Below, piece after piece: positions 57,272 to 64,000 of a stretch of DNA of 64,000 bases (position 1 is the stretch's first letter; each line of letters starts with the position of its first letter). Location of the stretch: assembly GCF_947172395.1 (NCBI RefSeq), contig NC_069097.1, forward strand, positions 16,290,142 through 16,354,141, written 5' to 3'. The notes beneath the pieces are model-generated. The model did not search any database. It saw only the letters and a list, made by a program, of their open reading frames with translations, and was not told the origin of the DNA. A program made the translations under genes and the position numbers. The DNA comes from Bicyclus anynana (Eukaryota; Arthropoda; Insecta; Lepidoptera; Nymphalidae).

Positions 57272-58908
57272 TTATAGATATACACACTGAAGTAAACTGT
57301 TGATATCCTGACGACTCGGTTGATATGATGAATGCTTGTTATAGATATACACTGAAGTAAACTATTGATATCCTGACGACTCGGTTGATATGATGAATGC
57401 TTGTTATAGATATACACTGAAGTAAACTATTGATATCCTGACGACTCGGTTGATATGATGAATGCTTGTTATAGATATACACTGAAGTAAACTATTGATA
57501 TCCTGACGACTCGGTTGATATGATGAATGCTTGTTATAGATATACACTGAAGTAAACTATTGATATCCTGACGACTCGGTTGATATGATGAATGCTTGTT
57601 ATAGATATACACTGAAGTAAACTATTGATATCCTGACGACTCGGTTGATATGATGAATGCTTGTTATAGATATACACTGAAGTAAACTATTGATATCCTG
57701 ACGACTCGGTTGATATGATGAATGCTTGTTATAGATATACACTGAAGTAAACTATTGATATCCTGACGACTCGGTTGATATGATGAATGCTTGTTATAGA
57801 TATACACTGAAGTAAACTATTGATATCCTGACGACTCGGTTGATATGATGAATGCTTGTTATAGATATACACTGAAGTAAACTATTGATATCCTGACGAC
57901 TCGGTTGATATGATGAATGCTTGTTATAGATATACACACTGAAGTAAACTGTTGATATCCTGACGACTCGGTTGATATGATGAATGCTTGTTATAGATAT
58001 ACACTGAAGTAAACTATTGATATCCTGACGACTCGGTTGATATGATGAATGCTTGTTATAGATATACACTGAAGTAAACTATTGATATCCTGACGACTCG
58101 GTTGATATGATGAATGCTTGTTATAGATATACACTGAAGTAAACTATTGATATCCTGACGACTCGGTTGATATGATGAATGCTTGTTATAGATATACACT
58201 GAAGTAAACTATTGATATCCTGACGACTCGGTTGATATGATGAATGCTTGTTATAGATATACACTGAAGTAAACTATTGATATCCTGACGACTCGGTTGA
58301 TATGATGAATGCTTGTTATAGATATACACTGAAGTAAACTATTGATATCCTGACGACTCGGTTGATATGATGAATGCTTGTTATAGATATACACTGAAGT
58401 AAACTATTGATATCCTGACGACTCGGTTGATATGATGAATGCTTGTTATAGATATACACTGAAGTAAACTATTGATATCCTGACGACTCGGTTGATATGA
58501 TGAATGCTTGTTATAGATATACACTGAAGTAAACTATTGATATCCTGACGACTCGGTTGATATGATGAATGCTTGTTATAGATATACACTGAAGTAAACT
58601 ATTGATATCCTGACGACTCGGTTGATATGATGAATGCTTGTTATAGATATACACTGAAGTAAACTATTGATATCCTGACGACTCGGTTGATATGATGAAT
58701 GCTTGTTATAGATATACACTGAAGTAAACTATTGATATCCTGACGACTCGGTTGATATGATGAATGCTTGTTATAGATATACACTGAAGTAAACTATTGA
58801 TATCCTGACGACTCGGTTGATATGATGAATGCTTGTTATAGATATACACACTGAAGTAAACTATTGATATCCTGACGACTCGGTTGATATGATGAATGCT
58901 TGTTATAG
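57272..58908. repeat. 65-bp satellite, 25 units
   Basis: TTATAGATATACAC recurs every 65 bp from 57272 to the last partial TTATAG at 58903. The span is 1631 bp, which equals 22 units of 65 bp and three of 67 bp. The 67-bp units (extra CA, TATACACACTG) are the 1st (57272), 11th (57924) and 25th (58836). The first two of these also share AAACTGTTG instead of AAACTATTG. All other units look identical, a sign of recent expansion or efficient homogenisation. Each contains CCTGACGACTCGGTTGATAT. Open frames across it are by-products of 65-bp phasing. Confidence 0.95.
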
Positions 58909-59549
58909 GAACACCAACAATGCGTTGCTCTGCTTACGTTGCACCACCTTGAACTATATGACGAAAACACACACAACTACTGCATCATTTATTTAAATAA
59001 AGTGTATTTATATTATGAAATACTTTTATTGACATCTGATAAAGTTATGCGTCTACATTCAATGCTAAAGTGAAAGTCTTATTAAGTTCCCAAACTCGAT
59101 CGAAACACCGAGTTATTTAAACGAAGATATACTTGTAGCGTACAGGTACTATCGCTTGCACACCAGTAAGTCAGAATAAAAGGTAATACGTTCGGAATCC
59201 TAAAAAATCAATTCCTGTGTGATTCCTCACCAGTCACTCCGCTGTTGCTTAAACTAACATCTCTGATTTCTCTCCCCCTCCCCCCGCCGCCCGCCGCCCC
59301 GCGCGCGTAATAGCGCCCTCTGCATAATGTATGAGCAGGCGAGGGGGGGGGGAGATGAAGGAAGATATTTCACCCGGATATCTACCTGTACGCTTGGCTG
59401 ACCTAAAAAAATCTCGTACAAACTGTCAATACCATGACTGAGACCAACAGTTGACTTAGTCTGGAGTCGAACCTTGGACGGTGCACACGACTGCGCTACA
59501 TGTCCTACTTGTTTAGCTATGTGACATCATTATCATAATCATCATCATT

Positions 59550-59822
59550 ATCAACCCATATTCGGCACACTGGCGAGCTCGAGTCTCCTCTCAGAATGAG
59601 AGGGGTTAAGCCAATAGGTCAAATGCGGATTGGCAGACTTCACAAACGCAGAGAATTAAAAAAAAATCTCTGGTATGCTGGTTTCCTCACGATGTTTTTG
59701 CTTTACCGTTTACCGATCCGTTTATTACCGAGACACGTGATATTTAATTTCTTAAAATGCACACAACTGAAAGGTTGGAGGTGCATGCCCGGATCGGATT
59801 CGAATCTATACCCTCCGGAATC
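59550..59822 (-). mobile_element. tRNA-derived SINE, family A copy 8
   Basis: Near full length. Tail CAACCCATATTCGGCACACT at left and head with CGGATTCGAATC (B box complement) and CCCTCCGGAATCAG at right. Confidence 0.8.
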
Positions 59823-60011
59823 AGTCATCTGTCTATAATATTATTTCTATTGCTATGTTGATATCTCTCTGGCTACTAAATAATCAAATGAAGCGTAATA
59901 ATTTTCACACTGTTTGTATGCTCTTCTGGCGAGTAAACTATTGAATCGATTTTGATGAAATTACGATTCGCTGTAGTGAATTGGGTAAATGTAATATTAA
60001 CATAACACAAG

Positions 60012-60310
60012 AGCCGTGATAGCCCAGTGGATATGACCTCTGCCTCCGATTCCGGTGTGGGTTCGAATCTGGTCCGGGGCATGCACCTCCAACTTTTAAG
60101 TTGTGTGCATTTTAAGAAATTAAATATCACTTGTCTCAAACGGTGAAGGAAAACATCGAGAGGAAACCTGCATACCAGAGAATTTTCTTAATTCTCTGCG
60201 TGTGTGAAGTCTGCCAATCCGCATTGGGCCAGCGTGGTGGACTATTGGCCTAACCCCTCTCATTCTGAGAGGAGACTCGAGCTCAGCAGTGAGCCGAATA
60301 TGGGTTGATA
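60012..60310 (+). mobile_element. tRNA-derived SINE, family A copy 9 (best-preserved)
   Basis: GAGCCGTGATAGCCCAGTGG head, GGGTTCGAATCTGG B box, complete body, and tail GAGCCGAATATGGGTTGATA. It is useful as the reference copy for the family. It faces copy 8 in inverted orientation across 190 bp. Confidence 0.85.
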
Positions 60311-60357
60311 ACGAATATTAACATATGAATGAATCAATATTATGTTGAATGTTATAG

Positions 60358-60588
60358 AACATCTACCGACAAACATTAAGATTACAAGCAGCGGAGTATC
60401 TGTACAACGCGCAGCACGCATGGCTCCCCAGCGTCATCCACGAGGCGTGGGGCGACCGGCGGCGGCGGCCTGCTGAGCTCCTGGAGCGAGGCTGCGGTGA
60501 CCAGCACACAACGACCAACATTGTGACCAAGAGCAAGAGCGGAAAAGATCCAGAAACGAAGATAACTAATTTAGTAGATCTTCGTTAA
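60358..60588 (+). CDS. Candidate terminal exon of an unknown gene
   Basis: An AG acceptor (GAATGTTATAG) just before 60358 opens a frame of 76 codons to TAA at 60586-60588. It starts NIYRQTLRLQAAEYLYNAQ, contains AWLPSVIHEAWGD and ends KDPETKITNLVDLR. It has no Met at the start. Codon third positions are strongly G/C (GCG GAG TAT CTG TAC AAC GCG CAG CAC), as in the ALT exons and unlike the AT-rich surroundings, which argues for real coding sequence. The first exons were not found. I do not recognise the family. It could also be a relic of a retrogene. Confidence 0.35.
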   Translation, partial: NIYRQTLRLQAAEYLYNAQHAWLPSVIHEAWGDRRRRPAELLERGCGDQHTTTNIVTKSKSGKDPETKITNLVDLR

Positions 60589-60807
60589 ACGATAAATAGG
60601 AAGGATTTTGTTATACATACTCGTAGAACCTCCTCTTTAAATTTTATTTATTGTTAGCAATAATACTTTTTGGAAGTCGGATAAAATTTAAAAAAAAACA
60701 CTATTAACAAAGCTAATGATGAGAGTCGCTACAACTCGAAATAGGTTTCTTGCCGTAGCAATTTAACCGTAAAATCTTTTCAGATGTAATAAGCACTATC
60801 ACTTTAG

Positions 60808-61089
60808 CTTAGCGTCACGACGGAACTGGAGACGTCCCCGGACAGCGCGCCAATTAGTGCGGCGTTAGAGAAACCTTGACACGACGTACAACAAACTAAA
60901 GAAACATCTAGAACGAATATTGAAAGTCAACCTCGTGCAAAGAAACACAATTTGAAAGGCAAAGAGAAATGTTTCAGCTGCAAGTTTTCCGGTGACTCGC
61001 TCGATGCACGAGTGCAGCCGAGCGACGAGCCACGGGACGCAGATCCGATGGAGCTATCTTGTTCAATGATACAGATCATGTTGTTATGA
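60808..61089 (+). pseudogene. Decayed reading frame, possible retroelement gag relic
   Basis: One frame reads 23 codons (ELETSPDSAPISAALEKP), meets a TGA at 60877-60879, then continues about 69 codons with KGKEKCFSCKFSGDSLDARV and PRDADPMELS to TGA at 61087-61089. The CFSC-x3-G start resembles half of a gag-type zinc knuckle. It is too decayed to classify and may be chance. Confidence 0.2.
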
Positions 61090-61130
61090 GTACCTAAGGA
61101 ATATGTACTCATATGAGTTTCTAATTAATA

Positions 61131-61412
61131 TGTAGCCCAGTGGATATGACGTCTGCCTTCGATTCGGAGGGCGTAGGTTCGAATCCGGTCCGGAGCATGC
61201 ACATCCAACTTTTCAGTTGTGTGCATTTTAAGAAATCAAATACCATGTCTCTCAAACGGTGAAGGAAAACATCGTGACGCAACCTGCATACCTGAAAATT
61301 CTTAATTCTCTGCGTCTGCCAATCTGCATTGGACCAACGTGGTGGACTACTGACCTAACCCCTGTTATTCTGATACTCGTGCTCAGTAGTGAGCCGAATA
61401 TGGGTTGCTAAT
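61131..61412 (+). mobile_element. tRNA-derived SINE, family A copy 10
   Basis: TAGCCCAGTGGATATGACGT head, AGGTTCGAATCCGGTCCGG B box, and tail GTGAGCCGAATATGGGTTGC. Confidence 0.8.
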
Positions 61413-62528
61413 GATGAATGAATATGTATATGAATAGCTTGTTGTGAATCTTTTATCGAGATGTCATACAAAACCTAAAATACTATTCTTGCTGAATGGA
61501 CTGATGATTGTGTTTATCTGTAATTGAAGTATATCTTTGGAATTGGTAAGTAATCCTATATTAAATCTTAGTAGCCATTAATGTATCTGTGGTATCAGTT
61601 TATTACTGATAATGCAAAACTACTCATTTAACGATTCTTGATAAAAATGAAATGGCTCTTGACTTCGATCGCTCTTCGTCTCTCTCATCTCTCCCGAGCG
61701 CCTCACTAGCGGCCGGCGCTACATCCCAGCTCTACATAACTGCCTAAAATAATGTTTTATTCATCATGAATGTGAAAAGTAACCTCGTACAGCGATGCAT
61801 TCATGTTCATTTTGTGGAATTAAAGCACTCGCTCCAATAAAAAGATGTAAAAGTGCTCTCATTCAGCCGGCTCGAGCACTGCCCGCGGTTGTGCTGACTG
61901 CACACTGCGGCGAGTTCTGTTCAAGGTTCAGCATTTAGTTCATCACGAGAGATACTCATTCTACTTAATGTTGTTTTTACTGAACTACTCGGACATTATT
62001 CAGTACAAAAGATTTTTACCTATTTCAGTAAAGAAGTTTTTTAAATTTTTTGATTTACTATTACAATTACTATTCTTATATAAAACTATAAATTCAAAGA
62101 TAGATTGTGCTCAATTATTATCCAAGATTGTATTTAGATTCCCTTTAATTATCCACCTAAATCAATCACTCCTTTACATCCTCCGCTGCGTAGAAGCCAA
62201 TTGGTTTTAATTTGGTATTGTTGCCAATTCTCCTATTCCTAGATTATGTAAGACCTTTAACATATATCAATGGTAATATTGGATTTAATGTATTAGCTAC
62301 CATTAAGACTTATCTGGGACACTAAAGAACCAATCAATAATTACTTAACTCATATTTCTTTGACCCGTCCCAGCTCCGAACCGTGATCGTATTCTGCGAA
62401 GTGGCGAGGCGGTACAGCGTGCAACTGCGGACATGAAAATTGGAGTAAAACTCAGAGTATCACACAGTAGTGCATTATTCGTGGGGCGGGTAACTAAGAG
62501 TTAGTGGGTTAAGAGCGCACGGCTCTCC

Positions 62529-62565
62529 GGGGAGCGGGAGGTGTGGGGGGAGCAGGGGGGGGGGA
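62529..62565 (+). other. G-rich tract (quadruplex-capable)
   Basis: Runs of four, three, six and ten G within 37 bp. It is followed by CpG-rich DNA. Confidence 0.55.
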
Positions 62566-63023
62566 CAGTGAGGTAAATAAGTGATGAGGCGCGCGCGGAC
62601 GGTGCGGGCTTAATGAAATAACGGTCCAGCCGCCGCCGGATTATCCGCTCTCCGCTACTGGTCCCTGGGACATGTACACGTTACATTGTACCTGGCAAAT
62701 ACATGGTAAGAAAGAAAAAAAAATTTGGGTAATTGCCAAAAAATCACTAAAAAGTACACCGCAGACTTACCACGGTTTAAATCACGTAGTTCCCGTGACC
62801 GCAGGACTACTTACACACACACACACACAAAATACAACCTAAGTTACTCGATGAAAATATAACCATTTATAATAATAGTATGATTTCCAACACAATCTAC
62901 TGATTCAATCAAATCAGCGTGCAAATGGAAAAATCGTTTTGTAATTTTTTGTGATCGATTACTTGTGAGTGCTCGTCCTCGTGGGCCGGGCCCCCCTGCG
63001 AGCCCGTGGCATGTAGCCAGCCC

Positions 63024-63215
63024 TGCCCTGTAGCCAAGTGGCATGTCTATTCTCTTTCTAAAATCGCAAACGCGAAAACTAGAAAAATGTATGGGAATGA
63101 CATTTGCTATCGACAGGCCACGTGATTAAGATCTGTCATACTCATACATTTTTCTAGTTTACGAAGCGTTTGCGATCGTAGAAAGAGAATCGTCGTGCCA
63201 TTTGGCTACAGGGGC
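63024..63215. mobile_element. Fold-back element with ~80-bp arms
   Basis: Left arm CCCTGTAGCCAAGTGGCA...GCAAACGCG...ACTAGAAAAATGTATG pairs, with scattered mismatches, with the right arm ...CATACATTTTTCTAGT...GCGTTTGCG...TGCCATTTGGCTACAGGGG. The loop is about 25-30 bp. Followed by GTTACGCCACTGG, a hAT-type terminus, so it may be the core of a larger relic. Confidence 0.65.
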
Positions 63216-64000
63216 TGTCATGCTATAGTTACGCCACTGGGTCAAAGTACGCACGTCGACCGTACCGCATCTTGAATTAGGGAGACTATTCTGTAACAAT
63301 GTTTGTATAACTCGCTATAATATTTTGTATGCATCTCTATTTGTATTTTTTTAAAGTATCGTGTTAAACAGAGAAAGATAGAGTTGATTCGAAACTCGCA
63401 ATTGCGAGATATAAAAATATCGTTACAGAATAGCCTAGCAGGTCGAGGTCACCACTACTGAGAAGTGGGACTATTCATTACTAGAATAAGACCGGTTGTT
63501 GGACTTGCATTTATATTTTTACGAAATAAATTTCTACTTAAGCAGACGGCTGAGTCCTCTTTAAAATGTCGTCTGTAGTTTATAATTAAACATAAATATA
63601 AATGCTTGCTCCACATTTTGAAACATCCACAGCTTCTTTACTTTTTAATACATAGTAATTAACAATGTTTATACGAGTAGTAACTTCCAAGTAAATAAAA
63701 AAAGAACATTGTTTTTTGAACACGAGTAAAAAGCGTTTTTTTTTTCAAAGAAAATTCAACGTATTTTTCCTTTGACCGTGTCTCGCCATGCATCCGTCAA
63801 ATGCAAACCAAACTTCTGTGCCCGTTTTTTGGTATGAAAATGCGATTAGATGAAACCTCGCATGCGGCCCGTTTCCGCCCCAGTTGCTGCCCTGCGAGCT
63901 TCCACCCGAGCTCTCTGCGCCACGACCCGAGCGGCGTCGCGGTCAGCGCACAGGCCGCCCGCCCCGCCGCCCAGCAGCACCGGCTTCGCTTTGCCTCACT

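Larger units (their letters stand above)
58909..64000. other. Right-hand region: SINEs, one candidate exon, GC-rich tracts
   Basis: Contains three SINE A copies, a candidate terminal exon at 60358-60588, a decayed frame at 60808-61089, a G-rich tract at 62529-62565, and a fold-back element at 63024-63215. GC-rich DNA at 62580-62660 has TTAATGAAATAACGG words. The last 130 bp are GC-rich and open on both strands, and may be the edge of an exon. Nothing else is supported. Confidence 0.5.

Noticed and set aside
57272..58908. CRISPR-like direct repeats and short open frames in the 65-bp array
   Set aside because: Units abut with no unique spacers, the setting is an animal genome, and no cas genes are present. 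The open frame of 91 codons is chance phasing.

Overview
The window looks like nuclear DNA from a moth or butterfly (Lepidoptera). It is AT-rich with spliced genes and GT-AG introns. It carries many tRNA-derived SINEs, short inverted-repeat elements and LINE tails of the kinds common in lepidopteran genomes, and the few coding exons are GC-rich. I cannot name the species from sequence alone. There is no sign of bacterial operons, CRISPR arrays or phage.

Layout. (1) 0-2 kb: a putative terminal exon of an unrecognised gene (517-739), then the last two exons of an alanine aminotransferase gene (ALT-1, 1314-1930). (2) 2.28-8.0 kb: a 5.7-kb insertion with terminal inverted repeats and a TTA target duplication. 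It holds exactly sixty 75-bp units in tandem, one end of a second short transposon, and a zinc-knuckle fragment of a retrotransposon ORF1. (3) 8-12.9 kb: repeat-rich intergenic DNA. (4) 12.9-21 kb: a complete ten-exon second alanine aminotransferase gene (ALT-2, 478 aa) with a TATA/initiator promoter. (5) 21-40 kb: a long gene-poor stretch with SINEs, hAT-like elements, one tRNA-Val(UAC) gene and GC-rich islands with TAAT-type motifs that may be regulatory. (6) 40-47.7 kb, minus strand: two head-to-tail THAP zinc-finger genes (THAP-B, 288 aa; THAP-A, 415 aa). (7) 47.7-64 kb: mostly non-coding, with a 25-unit 65-bp satellite (57.3-58.9 kb), several SINEs, one candidate terminal exon near 60.4 kb and a GC-rich, possibly coding right edge.

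Function. The ALT genes encode PLP enzymes that interconvert alanine and 2-oxoglutarate with pyruvate and glutamate. They are a tandem duplicate pair on the same strand: the last two exons match in length and phase, with about half of the residues identical. The THAP genes encode likely nuclear DNA-binding proteins. THAP-B carries SUMO-acceptor-type motifs and THAP-A carries SUMO-interaction-type motifs, which hints at a shared SUMO-linked regulatory role (inference).

Most novel candidate: the 5.7-kb inverted-repeat element whose interior is a perfectly in-register 60-copy minisatellite. It may be a non-autonomous transposon acting as a satellite seed.
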